A DNA stretch of 64,000 nucleotides from Deltaproteobacteria bacterium (GTDB lineage Bacteria; Myxococcota_A; Polyangia; Haliangiales; Haliangiaceae): positions 62,001 through 126,000 of the forward strand of contig JAHDIH010000001.1 of assembly GCA_020630875.1 (NCBI GenBank), written 5' to 3'. Positions 26,867 to 35,368 of the stretch are shown here, one piece after another. How positions within the stretch are numbered: the stretch's first letter is position 1; every line of letters begins with the position of its first letter. A model generated the notes under the pieces. The model worked only from the letters and a program-made list of their open reading frames with translations. It made no database searches and was not told where the DNA came from. The translations under genes were made by a program, and so were the position numbers.

Positions 26867-27691
26867 TCGTAGCTTGTCTTGCCACTCTTTGGGAAGAGCG
26901 TCCACGAGGGTTTTGCTCCTGAACCGGACCGCAGCAGCATGAAGAAAAAACACGCTACCTTCATCTTGGCCGTGGTCGTATAATGGGTCGCCAAGCAGAG
27001 GCGTTTTAGATTGAGCTAAGTGGTATCGAATTTGATGACGCCTTCCAAAGTTTGTTTTGCAAAGTACGACACTCGCTAAACGACTGCATGCTAGCGTTGT
27101 AATGGTTGTGGTCGCGGGGAGTCCGCCTGCGGCTGAGCCTACTTTTTTTCCTCTTTGAACAATGGGCAGCGATACTTGCATGTCGTGATAGTCAGTGGGA
27201 GGACAAATCGCCAGATACCACTTGGTCACTTTGTGTGTTTTAAATAGCTCACGATGTGTTTTGTAGCTAACGTCGCTTTTGGCTGCCAACACAATGCCGC
27301 TAGTTTGATTGTCTAGCCGGTTAATTAGTCCGCATTCACCACCAATATCTTTCATGCGCGGAAAATGGTGAGCAATTCTTTGTTCCAGACTGTCATTGGA
27401 ACCAAGCACTGATGTTGTCGGTAGTCCTGCCGGTTTATGCAGCGCTAATAGATCGTCACTTTCCCAAATTTTTTTGATAGGGCCGTCTGATGAACGTATG
27501 GAGAAGTCTTTCACAACCAACTTATCACCAGCCTGTAGGTCTTTGCCTTTACTAAATGGCTTTCCATTTAGCGTGACGTAACCTTCGGCTATCAGCCGTT
27601 TCGCAAGACCACGAGAAACACCGAGTGCTTGAGCCACGAAAACGTCCGCTCGGCTTGCGACGTCGCAGGTGATAATTACAGACTCAGACAA
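26816..27691 (-). CDS. RluA-family pseudouridine synthase with S4 domain
   Basis: 291 residues. An S4 RNA-binding domain (about 10-65: SRGLAKRLIAEGYVTLNGKP) is followed by the catalytic domain. It has LALHKPAGLPTT, INRLDNQTSGIVLAAKS with the catalytic Asp in the RLDxxTSG motif, and HQIRYHLA plus LLGDPLY near the end. It isomerises uridine in rRNA or tRNA; the target site cannot be read from sequence. The start overlaps the moeA stop region by 16 bases, making it the third gene of an mltD-moeA-rluA-like operon. The 3' end overlaps the kinase gene on the other strand by 51 bases. Confidence 0.92.
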   Translation of the reverse strand: MSESVIITCDVASRADVFVAQALGVSRGLAKRLIAEGYVTLNGKPFSKGKDLQAGDKLVVKDFSIRSSDGPIKKIWESDDLLALHKPAGLPTTSVLGSNDSLEQRIAHHFPRMKDIGGECGLINRLDNQTSGIVLAAKSDVSYKTHRELFKTHKVTKWYLAICPPTDYHDMQVSLPIVQRGKKVGSAAGGLPATTTITTLACSRLASVVLCKTNFGRRHQIRYHLAQSKTPLLGDPLYDHGQDEGSVFFLHAAAVRFRSKTLVDALPKEWQDKLRLLELREFCMDQQVEYS

Positions 27692-28857
27692 GGTAAAACT
27701 AAACCTTCAGAAATTGTTTCGCTCGCAGCGGGAGCTATTGCAAGGGCGTTGGCGTGCGCAAGAGAGGACAATTGCCCCGACCCCTGCTTCTCTAAAGGCG
27801 TAAATGTGACAATCCCTTGAGGGGTAGTCTGCGTCACTCCTCTAATGAAGTGGGTGCGACCACGCTTTTTGGTATAAGTCGTCGTAAGTTTTGCATAGTT
27901 GGGCACCAACGGAACCGAAGCCCCAAGCATTTTTTCAATTGTTGGCATTACGAATAACCGCAGGCAGACCATCGCGGAAACTGGGTTGCCTGGCAGACAA
28001 AATACAGGGGTTCCATTAGGACAGATTGCTAGTTTGAAAGGCTTCCCTGGTTTGATAGCAACTTTGTTAAACGTAATAGAAGCGTTCATCTCAGTCAGCA
28101 CTGCAGAAAGATGGTCTGCATCTCCGACTGAAGCACCGCCTATGGTAATTACCACGTCGGACTGCATGCATGCTTTTCGAAGCGTATGAAATAGGTCTTC
28201 TGGGGAATCTCCCACTTGGGTGGTGGTAATGCCATTTGCATATTTAGCCAAGTGCAGGCTGGTTTGACAGCCGTTGGTTTCAATTACTTTTCCCGCGGTT
28301 CGCTCGCGCGGATGATTAACCAGTTCCTTTCCGGTAGTGACAAGGTGGATGTTCACTTTCCGGTGGGTGGAGGCCACGGTGATTCCCGCACCTTTCATTA
28401 AGGCAACTAATGCAGGAGTAACAAGGGTTCCTTTTCGCGCGAGGAGGTCACCTTCTTTGACGTCTTCGTCTCTTATTCGGATGTTTTTACCCAGCCGAGG
28501 TTTCTCTAGAAAAGTAACTAAGTCACCCTTTGTGGCTGCATTTTCTTTCATTACTACCGCGTCTGCTCCATGAGGAACTGCAGCGCCTGTCATTATTTTT
28601 GCGATCGTTCCTTGCTGGAGCGATTCAGGTTGATCGCCAGCAAAAATAGTTTGCGATACTGAAAAACTTCCAGGAAGTTCGTTGCTGCGGACCGCATAGC
28701 CGTCCATCGCTGAGTTATCAAAACCTGGCAATGCCAATGGGGCAGAAACATCAGCAGCCAGGTACTGACCTACTAGCTGCTGCAAGGGGATTTCTTCTAG
28801 TGGTGTCGGCGATCCTGCCGCAAGGCAAAAATCCAGTGCATGCCTCCAGGTGATCAT
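27676..28857 (-). CDS. moeA: Molybdopterin molybdenumtransferase
   Basis: 393 residues, usual MoeA length. It inserts molybdate into adenylylated molybdopterin. Motifs in order: LPGFDNSAMDGYAV near residue 45, KIMTGAAVPHGADAVVMKE near 87, TTGKELV, then IGGASVGDADHL and KPGKPFKLA with FCLPGNPVSAMVCL. It overlaps mltD upstream by four bases (ATGA) and the pseudouridine synthase downstream by 16 bases. Together with the moaB-like gene and the molybdoenzyme at 62916, it indicates a working molybdenum cofactor pathway. Confidence 0.96.
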   Translation of the reverse strand: MITWRHALDFCLAAGSPTPLEEIPLQQLVGQYLAADVSAPLALPGFDNSAMDGYAVRSNELPGSFSVSQTIFAGDQPESLQQGTIAKIMTGAAVPHGADAVVMKENAATKGDLVTFLEKPRLGKNIRIRDEDVKEGDLLARKGTLVTPALVALMKGAGITVASTHRKVNIHLVTTGKELVNHPRERTAGKVIETNGCQTSLHLAKYANGITTTQVGDSPEDLFHTLRKACMQSDVVITIGGASVGDADHLSAVLTEMNASITFNKVAIKPGKPFKLAICPNGTPVFCLPGNPVSAMVCLRLFVMPTIEKMLGASVPLVPNYAKLTTTYTKKRGRTHFIRGVTQTTPQGIVTFTPLEKQGSGQLSSLAHANALAIAPAASETISEGLVLPCLSL

Positions 28858-30680
28858 TTTTTTCGACGTGGAGCGCGCTTGGCCTGTCGTGCTGCTCTTT
28901 TGGACTTTTTGCGATCGTAGACCTCGTACACTATTACAGAGTCGCCAGGGACCAACTTCGAACTCGGAGGAATTTTGTTAATCCTAGCCATGTCTCTGGG
29001 CGTTAGACCAAACCTCTTACCAATTTTGGCGAGCGTGGTTTTTTTACGAATTTTTAGTGTCTTTCTTGTTCTGCCGATTCGTTTCTCTGAAATTTTCATA
29101 TGTTCCGGAGAGCCCGCGGTCACCACGTGCAACCTGGCAGGGTCCAAGAACTTGACGTTGTTGTACTTTTGCCCTTCTGGGAGAAAGACCTGCAGAACCA
29201 TCCGTGGGTGCAAGTGAGTTTCTTTATCAAGGCCATTCCACTTTGCGATATCGTGTGGGTTGATACCCAAGTTTTTGGCGATTCTATGCTGGGAGTCACC
29301 AATCACTACGCGGTAGAATTGTTGTTTCGTACCTTTGACAGACATTTTTTTATCCGGCACCGCCACAATAAGCAGACTGCCAGGTTTTCCCTCTGGCACA
29401 CCGGCACTGTACAGATCGTCATCAGCTTCACGCATCCGTTCGTACTTTTCTTTTTCTGAGGATTTGGGAACCACCAGCTTTTGACCGCTTGCAACTTCGG
29501 ATTGGTGCCGAAGTCCATTGTTGCGTCTCAATTTATGGCGCGATACGCCGTGAATTTTTGCGATGTCTTCAAACCGTTCTCCGGCGCGTACCGTGTAGTA
29601 CGTTTTCTTAGGCTGTTTGTACCGCTTCGCGAATTTACTTTTGGTGCCACGTGGTAAGTATACTCTGTAGGGACGGTCGACTTTTGGAGTTTGGCCGCGT
29701 CTCAGATGCGGGTTAAGCGTTTTAATTTCGTCTTTCGTTGCTCCGGTCGCTCTAGCGATAGAGGAGATGGATAGCGAGTGGCTGGTAGTTACCTGGTCAA
29801 ACGTTACTTCAGGATCGAGCGTGATATTTTTAAAGCCAAATACTTCGGGATTGTGACCCACAATTGACGTCGCTAGGGTTTTGGCAACGTAAAGAGTGGC
29901 GCCCCAGGGTAGAGAGTTTTCGTATTCGCACAGCTTCCAGTAGTCGTTGGTGTTGTACTTTGTAATGGCATGCAATACGGCGCCATAGCCTGCGTTGTAG
30001 GCCGCCATCGCCAGCTCCCAGCTACCAAACCGAGCGTAGAGATCGTGCCAGAACATGGTGACCGCTTCGGTAGAACGAAACGGATCGTAGCGTTCGTCAA
30101 CTCCTCGATCGATCATCAATCCATACATTTTTCCTGCCCGCTTCATGAATTGCCAAATGCCAACGGCACCTGCATAGCTCAGTGTGTTGGGGTTATAGCT
30201 TGATTCGATCATCGAGACGTAAACCAAGTCTTGTGGCAAGTTCGCTTTGGCCATGGTCGCGCGAATCGTTTTTTGATACCGCCCTCGACGCTTGAGCCAC
30301 GTACCGATAATATTTCTTCCGCGAGGGTCGTTTCTGTAGAATTCTAGGTAACGGATAATTCTGTGGTTCCATACGACCGGTAGGTCCGGCATATTTCGAA
30401 TTTCGCCAAGCCAAGGCAAGTCCGGACGCAAGTCTAGTGGGTTGACTGTTTTTTTCTTTGCATCGCTAGGGTACTTGGGCTCGATCCATGGGTTGGACGC
30501 GTCGCCGAACGTCTCGTATTCGAACTCTTTTTGTAGTTCGCTTGGGTTACGACAGTCTAAATCTAACGGGCATCCTCTCACGTGGCCTCGTCTGGTGTTG
30601 TCCGCTCGCTCCACAGGAGACGCGAAGGCGGCTTGAAAGCTACAAATTGTCGCAGTTATGGCTAAGTATTGCAGTTTCAT
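28854..30680 (-). CDS. mltD: Membrane-bound lytic murein transglycosylase with LysM repeats
   Basis: About 608 residues. Start chosen at ATG 30680, which opens a clean signal peptide (LQYLAITATICSFQAAFA-SP); an ATG ten codons upstream (30710) would put charged residues in front. The SLT catalytic domain has YVSMIESSYNPNTLSYAGAV with the catalytic Glu, GIWQFM, and AMAAYNAGYGAV. Three LysM peptidoglycan-binding repeats follow (TYYTVRAGERFEDIA, FYRVVIGDSQHRIA, LKIRKKTTLAKIG), plus a more divergent fourth before them. The tail is very basic. It cleaves glycan strands in the periplasm. First gene of the mltD-moeA-pseudouridine synthase operon. Confidence 0.93.
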   Translation of the reverse strand: MKLQYLAITATICSFQAAFASPVERADNTRRGHVRGCPLDLDCRNPSELQKEFEYETFGDASNPWIEPKYPSDAKKKTVNPLDLRPDLPWLGEIRNMPDLPVVWNHRIIRYLEFYRNDPRGRNIIGTWLKRRGRYQKTIRATMAKANLPQDLVYVSMIESSYNPNTLSYAGAVGIWQFMKRAGKMYGLMIDRGVDERYDPFRSTEAVTMFWHDLYARFGSWELAMAAYNAGYGAVLHAITKYNTNDYWKLCEYENSLPWGATLYVAKTLATSIVGHNPEVFGFKNITLDPEVTFDQVTTSHSLSISSIARATGATKDEIKTLNPHLRRGQTPKVDRPYRVYLPRGTKSKFAKRYKQPKKTYYTVRAGERFEDIAKIHGVSRHKLRRNNGLRHQSEVASGQKLVVPKSSEKEKYERMREADDDLYSAGVPEGKPGSLLIVAVPDKKMSVKGTKQQFYRVVIGDSQHRIAKNLGINPHDIAKWNGLDKETHLHPRMVLQVFLPEGQKYNNVKFLDPARLHVVTAGSPEHMKISEKRIGRTRKTLKIRKKTTLAKIGKRFGLTPRDMARINKIPPSSKLVPGDSVIVYEVYDRKKSKRAARQAKRAPRRKK

Positions 30681-30747
30681 TATAAGACGATGATATTTCG
30701 GCCTGGTCATAGGTTCAACTTTTGTCTAAGGTGGCCCCAGGGTTACC

Positions 30748-30972
30748 ATGCTAGGGACAACAGAACTAATCGTAATTTTGCTAATGATCATTGTCGTCTT
30801 TGGAGCGAATAAACTCCCAGGGCTCGGAGATGCGTTAGGCAGGAGCATCAAGAACTTCCGAAGGGCTGCGTCTGGCAAAGATGAGCTTGAAGTAAGCGAA
30901 AAAGACCAACTTCAAGCGAGTAGCGAAAAGTCTAAACTTCCCACAGAGGAAGCTGAAGTTGTTGAAACCTAA
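30748..30972 (+). CDS. tatA: Twin-arginine translocase subunit TatA/E
   Basis: 74 residues. One N-terminal membrane helix (ELIVILLMIIVVFGANKLPG) with the FG hinge, then the amphipathic helix LGDALGRSIKNFRRAA and an acidic, polar tail, as in TatA. It forms the pore for folded Tat substrates with TatC, which is not in this window. An AGGG sequence lies five bases before the ATG. The stop codon overlaps the convergent neighbour by four bases. Confidence 0.94.
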   Translation: MLGTTELIVILLMIIVVFGANKLPGLGDALGRSIKNFRRAASGKDELEVSEKDQLQASSEKSKLPTEEAEVVET

Positions 30973-31706
30973 GGACTTCTTAGTTTCTGTAACGTAGCTG
31001 CCAACGAAGTTCTTGGATTGCTCATACCAAGCTCTTTGGTGGTTTCAAGTTCGCGATTCCGCAAAGAAAGACCCAGAGCCGCCGCAGCAAATAGTGGCAA
31101 ACTCGGGTTAAAATAGAGCGCTGAACGCACTGCGTACCGCGACACCCAAGACGCACTTTTTGCGATGGTTAATAGAGAGGCGCAATAGTTCGGTCTCTTG
31201 GAAGCTACCGCCACCACGTCTCGTTCGGTAACGTTGGGGTTGGACAAATAAATGGATAGAACGGACGGATGAGGGTCATCTCGCACCCGAGCCAAGATGT
31301 TGCGGTCGCTGGTTCGAGCCAGTGATTTGCGAAATCCGAGCGGTTTAGATGTTTCGACCTTTAATTGTTCGGGAGAGACGTGATGCATTGCAAGGGCGGT
31401 TAGTATCGATGCAAGTGGTTGATTTAAAAGAGAAATAGCCGTTGCTTGCAGTTCTATTAGACGTGGCGGGGGCAGGAGCTCATACAGCAGTGCGGAAGCA
31501 AATGATAACAAAGAGATCGTTCGATCCGCGGTAGCAAAGGGATCACGGCACAGCTTGACTAGGTCGGTGATTATCTGTTCTTTATCGCCCGTAAGCACCA
31601 TTGACTGAATTAAGACCCTTCGTTGTTCCCAGGTTTGAATTCCACTCAACGTCATCCAGCGGGTAGATGGACGCTGATTATGACGCAAGTTGTCTAAATC
31701 GCCCAT
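30969..31706 (-). CDS. Uncharacterised helical-repeat protein
   Basis: 245 residues, no signal peptide. The sequence is almost wholly alpha-helical, with segments such as RDDPHPSVLSIYLSNPNVTE and DVVAVASKRPNY. These recall leucine-rich-variant/HEAT-like helical repeats (the DPHPSVL...LSNPN pattern). The C-terminus, ELGMSNPRTSLAATLQKL, resembles no domain I can name. It probably serves as a protein-binding scaffold, but that is inference. It converges on tatA with a four-base overlap. The start codon has no Shine-Dalgarno sequence. Confidence 0.6.
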   Translation of the reverse strand: MGDLDNLRHNQRPSTRWMTLSGIQTWEQRRVLIQSMVLTGDKEQIITDLVKLCRDPFATADRTISLLSFASALLYELLPPPRLIELQATAISLLNQPLASILTALAMHHVSPEQLKVETSKPLGFRKSLARTSDRNILARVRDDPHPSVLSIYLSNPNVTERDVVAVASKRPNYCASLLTIAKSASWVSRYAVRSALYFNPSLPLFAAAALGLSLRNRELETTKELGMSNPRTSLAATLQKLRSP

Positions 31707-31766
31707 ATTTTACTCGATTGCCCTATCACCACCATGATAATACTCCAACATTGCTAGGAGATTCCA

Positions 31767-32360
31767 ATGTCTGACCATCGAGTGATCAAGCGGTACGCAA
31801 ACCGCAAACTGTACGATACCCAACATTCCAGGTACGTGACCCTTGAGCAGATATCTCAGATGGTCCGCGAAGGGGATGACGTAAAAATCATCGATAATAA
31901 AAGTCAGGAAGACTTAACGTCGGTAACCCTCGCTCAGATTATTTTCGAAGAAGAAAAGAAAAAACGAAGCTTTCTTTCTCTTCAGACCATGAGAAATCTA
32001 ATTCAAAACGGTGGTGAGTCCATCAACGCTTTCGTTCACGAAGCCAAAGAGCGTGTGACCAATATTTTGCCGCATGAAGAGAAAGATGCGGATCCCAATA
32101 GTGAAGTGAAAGTTGAAGATGCCGACACTTATGCCGGCCGGGTTACTCCTCTTGGAGAAATGAAAGAATGGCTTGACCAATCCAAGCGAACCGTTGACGA
32201 GTGGCAAAACAAAATCGAAAGCAACATTCGAAACGCTGTAGGACAAATCACTCCTATTCCAGGAGCTGCAAAGCAAATCGCGGAACTACGTGAGCGCCTC
32301 AGGGACCTGGAAGCTAAACTGGGTCGTTCCGCTAACAAAGACGAAGAACGCAAGAGCTAA
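31767..32360 (+). CDS. phaR: PHB/PHA-accumulation regulator, DNA-binding domain protein
   Basis: 197 residues. The N-terminal 60 residues (VIKRYANRKLYDTQHSRYVT, EQISQMVREGDDVKIIDN, DLTSVTLAQII) are the PHB_acc_N DNA-binding domain found in PhaR, the repressor of phasin genes that also binds polyhydroxyalkanoate granules. The central part is helical and charged, ending in a coiled-coil-like ELRERLRDLEAKLG. A TAGGAGA Shine-Dalgarno is well placed. No PHA synthase or phasin gene lies nearby; in deltaproteobacterial lineages this domain also occurs without PHA genes, so its target here is uncertain. Confidence 0.85.
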   Translation: MSDHRVIKRYANRKLYDTQHSRYVTLEQISQMVREGDDVKIIDNKSQEDLTSVTLAQIIFEEEKKKRSFLSLQTMRNLIQNGGESINAFVHEAKERVTNILPHEEKDADPNSEVKVEDADTYAGRVTPLGEMKEWLDQSKRTVDEWQNKIESNIRNAVGQITPIPGAAKQIAELRERLRDLEAKLGRSANKDEERKS

Positions 32361-32392
32361 CCGCCACAAAGCGTCGCAATCGCAAGCGCTAT

Positions 32393-32881
32393 CTATTTTA
32401 TTCCGAGCAGCTGGTTTAGCAGTTGTTTAACGGAGTCATTACTGTTGCTGCACTGAAACGCGTGATTAAGGAGTTTTTGCTTCTCCGCAAGTTCGTCTTG
32501 ATGAAAGGTTCCAGCTCTCGTGAGCTCAATGCCTTGCGCTTTCGCGTAGCGCTTCTCCGCGATGGCAGCAAGGATTCGTTTTTCCTTATCTGCAATGCTT
32601 TTTAACTCTACGGCCATTTTGTCGCAATCTTTTTGATTATTGACTGAGGCGGAAGCTACGAGACCGACGATTCTTACCCCTTCTTTTGCCAGGTCCATGT
32701 ATTCTTTGGCCGGTTCCACCAAAGCTCTTCGGCGTTTGTTTGGTATCTTTATTTCGGAGCCGCCAATAGCCTTCACGTCGACGCCAGCTCCCTCAGGACG
32801 AACCTTCTTCTTTTTCTCCACGTCGCTACTCCCGCAACCAAGAATAAGCATTGATAATCCGACCGATAGAATTTTCCCCAT
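32393..32881 (-). CDS. Small lipoprotein of unknown function
   Basis: About 162 residues. I place the start at ATG 32881 rather than the GTG three codons upstream, because the AGGG ribosome site sits immediately before that GTG but at correct distance from the ATG. The signal peptide ends in the lipobox MLILGCGS. The mature part is basic, then helical with two cysteines (DCDKMAVELKS and AFQCSNSN) that could form a disulphide. No domain recognised. Confidence 0.65.
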   Translation of the reverse strand: MGKILSVGLSMLILGCGSSDVEKKKKVRPEGAGVDVKAIGGSEIKIPNKRRRALVEPAKEYMDLAKEGVRIVGLVASASVNNQKDCDKMAVELKSIADKEKRILAAIAEKRYAKAQGIELTRAGTFHQDELAEKQKLLNHAFQCSNSNDSVKQLLNQLLGIK

Positions 32882-32969
32882 TTTTTTCACCCTGTTAGAA
32901 TGATAGCGGAATCTTTCACTGGTTCAAAGCTGATTGCCATTGTGATGAATATTTGGTATCGGAATACAG

Positions 32970-33377
32970 ATGCAGCTTGAGTGGAAAACACATCCCGCAG
33001 GCCGAGAGCCTCAAAAAGTGTTGCTTATCGCTGCCGTGTGTATGGTGACGTGTGCCGCAACCTACATATCTTTGGGCTCGCTGTTTCTTGCTCTGTTGTC
33101 CTTTGTCGTGTTGCTACTCGCCGTCACACCATTTATTTTCCCGACGACCTACGTCGTGGACCGTAAGGGAATCTCAGAACGGCGCCTAGGCACTGTGCGC
33201 CAACGCCATTGGAAAGATATTGCAAGAGTGGACTCAGGTAAAAACTGGCTCCTTGTGTCTCCTTTTTCGACCCCGAGATGGCTAGATAAATATCGAGGGC
33301 TAGTGGTTTGGACAGAAGGTACTTCTCACGAAGAGCTCAAGTCGATGATCGAAGCGCAAATTGAGAGTCATGCCTGA
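32970..33377 (+). CDS. Small membrane protein with PH-like domain
   Basis: 135 residues. Two adjacent hydrophobic helices (VLLIAAVCMVTCAATYISLG and LFLALLSFVVLLLAVTPFIF) are followed by a compact beta domain. TTYVVDRKGISERRLGTVRQ then WKDIARVDSGKNW is the pattern of bacterial PH (YdbT/YdjH-like) domains attached to membrane hairpins. Function unknown. Its TGA lies inside the start region of the next gene (eight-base overlap), so the two are translationally coupled. Confidence 0.65.
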   Translation: MQLEWKTHPAGREPQKVLLIAAVCMVTCAATYISLGSLFLALLSFVVLLLAVTPFIFPTTYVVDRKGISERRLGTVRQRHWKDIARVDSGKNWLLVSPFSTPRWLDKYRGLVVWTEGTSHEELKSMIEAQIESHA

Positions 33378-33633
33378 GCTCTCTGAGGAAGAGACAATAC
33401 TCTTTAACAAGCTCGCTAAACAGGTCGTAGCCAGGGGGATGGGTACACCCGCAATTCTGTTTCTCGAAACCAGCAAACCTTTAGGATTCGTCGCGAGTCA
33501 GGTTATGGTTTTCTTTCGGCCATTCGTCCAGATGGTGATTTCCGACCCGGTAAATTACGAGACGCTTAGAACAAGTCTTGAAAGGCGGGGAACAATCGAA
33601 GAGTTGATCAAATGCATAGAGAAGCAGATGTGA
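33370..33633 (+). CDS. Small conserved-looking cytoplasmic protein
   Basis: 87 residues from ATG 33370. The middle has GTPAILFLETSKPLGFVASQ followed by MVFFRPFVQMV, a hydrophobic and regular stretch that looks like a functional core rather than random coding. I have the impression of similar short proteins in other deltaproteobacteria but cannot name a family. It overlaps the membrane PH-like gene by eight bases and ends one base before the convergent apaH gene. It may be a peripheral membrane partner of the upstream product. Confidence 0.6.
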   Translation: MPELSEEETILFNKLAKQVVARGMGTPAILFLETSKPLGFVASQVMVFFRPFVQMVISDPVNYETLRTSLERRGTIEELIKCIEKQM

Positions 33634-33634
33634 A

Positions 33635-34387
33635 CTATCGTAGATCTTCTTTTACTGCTGCTACCGAGTAAGACTGCTGCTCCTCAATGCACCACGCAGT
33701 CAACCTACCTCCCCAAACGCATCCCGAATCCAAAGATATCCACCTCTTTTTTTCGCGATGCCCAAGGCTTGCCCAGTGTCCAAAAAGGATTTGCCGCTGC
33801 AATTCTTTCTGCCGTTTTACCTTGTACCAAGGTAGCAAGTGGGAAGGTGCGTCTTCTGGTGCGGATTTGGTTTGAAAATTCATACTGCCGTCTTCTTCGA
33901 CGTAACGGGCTAGGGTAAACCATTGCGCCGCCTTGGAGGTTGCTAGTACGTTTTTTCCTTTGTTGATCTTCTTGGAAAGGCGCTGGGACAGATCCATTGC
34001 TTCTGCTATGTCCCAATGAGGCGCGATACTTGCGTGAACGACAAGATGTTTTTTTAGTTCTATTGCGAAAGGCCATGTCTTGATGTAGCCAAGCCACTTT
34101 TTTGACTTTGGGTGGTTTAGAATCGTTTCAATCGTGTCGAGCGGTTTAAGCTGACGCTCACCGTTATTAGTCGCAAGCAAATGAAGTTCGTGGTTTCCCA
34201 ATACCGAAGACACAGAGTCATCGTGCTTTTTCATGAATTGCAGGACCTCCAGACTACCAGTTCCACGATTGATCGTGTCACCACAAAATATCAGGTGGTC
34301 GCTCCCTGGAGTAAAGTGTATCTTGCGCAGAAGCTTCTGTAAGGAGAGGAAGCATCCTTGGACGTCTCCGAGCACGTAAGTTGGCAC
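33635..34387 (-). CDS. apaH: Symmetrical bis(5'-nucleosyl)-tetraphosphatase
   Basis: 250 residues of the calcineurin-like phosphoesterase fold. GDVQGCF (residues 7-13), FCGDTINRG (about 34-42) and GNHELHLLA (about 64-72) are the metal-binding blocks of ApaH. It hydrolyses Ap4A to two ADP and removes Np4 caps from RNA. The length is slightly under the E. coli enzyme. It is likely co-transcribed with the unknown gene at 34398-35279, which ends ten bases upstream. Confidence 0.93.
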   Translation of the reverse strand: MPTYVLGDVQGCFLSLQKLLRKIHFTPGSDHLIFCGDTINRGTGSLEVLQFMKKHDDSVSSVLGNHELHLLATNNGERQLKPLDTIETILNHPKSKKWLGYIKTWPFAIELKKHLVVHASIAPHWDIAEAMDLSQRLSKKINKGKNVLATSKAAQWFTLARYVEEDGSMNFQTKSAPEDAPSHLLPWYKVKRQKELQRQILFGHWASLGHREKKRWISLDSGCVWGGRLTAWCIEEQQSYSVAAVKEDLR

Positions 34388-34397
34388 AATGGTCCTG

Positions 34398-35279
34398 TTA
34401 GCTGTCTTCCATATTTCGCAGCGCGCGTGGCAAGTCCATCAGCGTCTGATTGGGCGCACCGACGAGCAGAGCGGGACGAACATTGGAAAGTCCCCACGGT
34501 TCGACCGTGCCTGTGGTGATAGCGAATGCTCCACCGTCGATTCTGCCTACCACGCCAAGTCCGCTCTGGACCTCGATTCGCGCAGTTTGACGAACTTCAT
34601 CGGGGATACCGCTGACGTCAATCTCTTCAATGCCGCGCTCGCATGTTAGAGCCAAGCGGTAGTTAGCGACTCGCCTTTCTAACATCAACACGTTACCCAG
34701 AGAACTGGAGTATACAGAGTCCCATTTTCCTGCCGGCCCATGCTTAGCTACTTCTTGAAAGCCGGTATGGAACAGTTTGGTTTCGTTGATTTGTCTGGCG
34801 AGCAATCCACTTGTGGTAAGCACGGTATCGACAAGCCCGCGGGCGTGCAGATCAATCACGTCCGAGTGGGCGTCTTTCGTCCACCAACTTCCAGGCTGAT
34901 GGGAGGCGCATCCAAGAAAAACGTTTCTCGCGCTGCTACCTTTCAACCACTCTGCTAAAGCGCATGCTACTTCGGGGGCGCTTCCCGTGTCAGAAAGTCT
35001 GCGGTCGCCATTCCACAAAACAGTATTGCCTGGCAGACGATGAATCGCGTCGAAGTGAAAGTATCGTCCTTCCCACGGCGGCTTCAAAGTCATTTTATTT
35101 CCGATACGAATCTTGTCAACCATGTCGAAGTCATCCGGCACGGCGATATGGGTTTCCCCTCTAGGATTAAGTGCAATCGAAAGAATTCCACGTGGAGTCA
35201 GCCCTCGTTTGCGAAGTTCTCTTAGACCTAGGGCTACCGCCGCTGGGTCGCGGTAGTGAAACACACGAGCTGGAATCAT
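34398..35279 (-). CDS. Uncharacterised protein co-transcribed with apaH
   Basis: 293 residues, no signal peptide or membrane helix. Alpha/beta composition, with motifs RYFHFDAIHRLPGNTVLWNG, SSARNVFLGCASHQPGSWW and VDTVLTTSGLLARQI. The His/Asp content (FHFDAIH, DAHSDVIDLH) could bind metal but no known hydrolase signature is complete. The ATG has a GAGGTG ribosome site. A palindrome at 35320-35340 lies between this gene and the divergent membrane-protein gene. No family assigned. Confidence 0.6.
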   Translation of the reverse strand: MIPARVFHYRDPAAVALGLRELRKRGLTPRGILSIALNPRGETHIAVPDDFDMVDKIRIGNKMTLKPPWEGRYFHFDAIHRLPGNTVLWNGDRRLSDTGSAPEVACALAEWLKGSSARNVFLGCASHQPGSWWTKDAHSDVIDLHARGLVDTVLTTSGLLARQINETKLFHTGFQEVAKHGPAGKWDSVYSSSLGNVLMLERRVANYRLALTCERGIEEIDVSGIPDEVRQTARIEVQSGLGVVGRIDGGAFAITTGTVEPWGLSNVRPALLVGAPNQTLMDLPRALRNMEDS

Positions 35280-35319
35280 CTACACCTCATGCCAGCAAAT
35301 ACTCAAAAATTCAAGAGAA

Positions 35320-35340
35320 TTTCGAATACTGAATTCGAAA
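35320..35340. promoter_or_regulatory. Perfect 8-bp dyad, probable operator
   Basis: TTTCGAAT and ATTCGAAA are exact inverted repeats separated by five bases (ACTGA). The dyad lies in the 89-base divergent region between the genes starting at 35279 (-) and 35369 (+). It overlaps the -35 position of a -10 element at 35357, as expected for a repressor or dimeric regulator site. Confidence 0.55.
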
Positions 35341-35356
35341 ATGGTATTGTCGATAA

Positions 35357-35362
35357 CATAAT
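35357..35362 (+). promoter_or_regulatory. -10 element (CATAAT) directly upstream of ATG 35369
   Basis: CATAAT, six bases before the ATG. TTCGAA (35334-35339), part of the dyad, sits 17 bases upstream as the -35 region. No Shine-Dalgarno sequence is visible, so the mRNA is probably leaderless. Confidence 0.5.
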
Positions 35363-35368
35363 TCTACG

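Noticed and set aside
30681..30710. Upstream ATG for mltD at 30710
   Set aside because: It adds charged residues ahead of a clear signal peptide; ATG 30680 fits secretion better.
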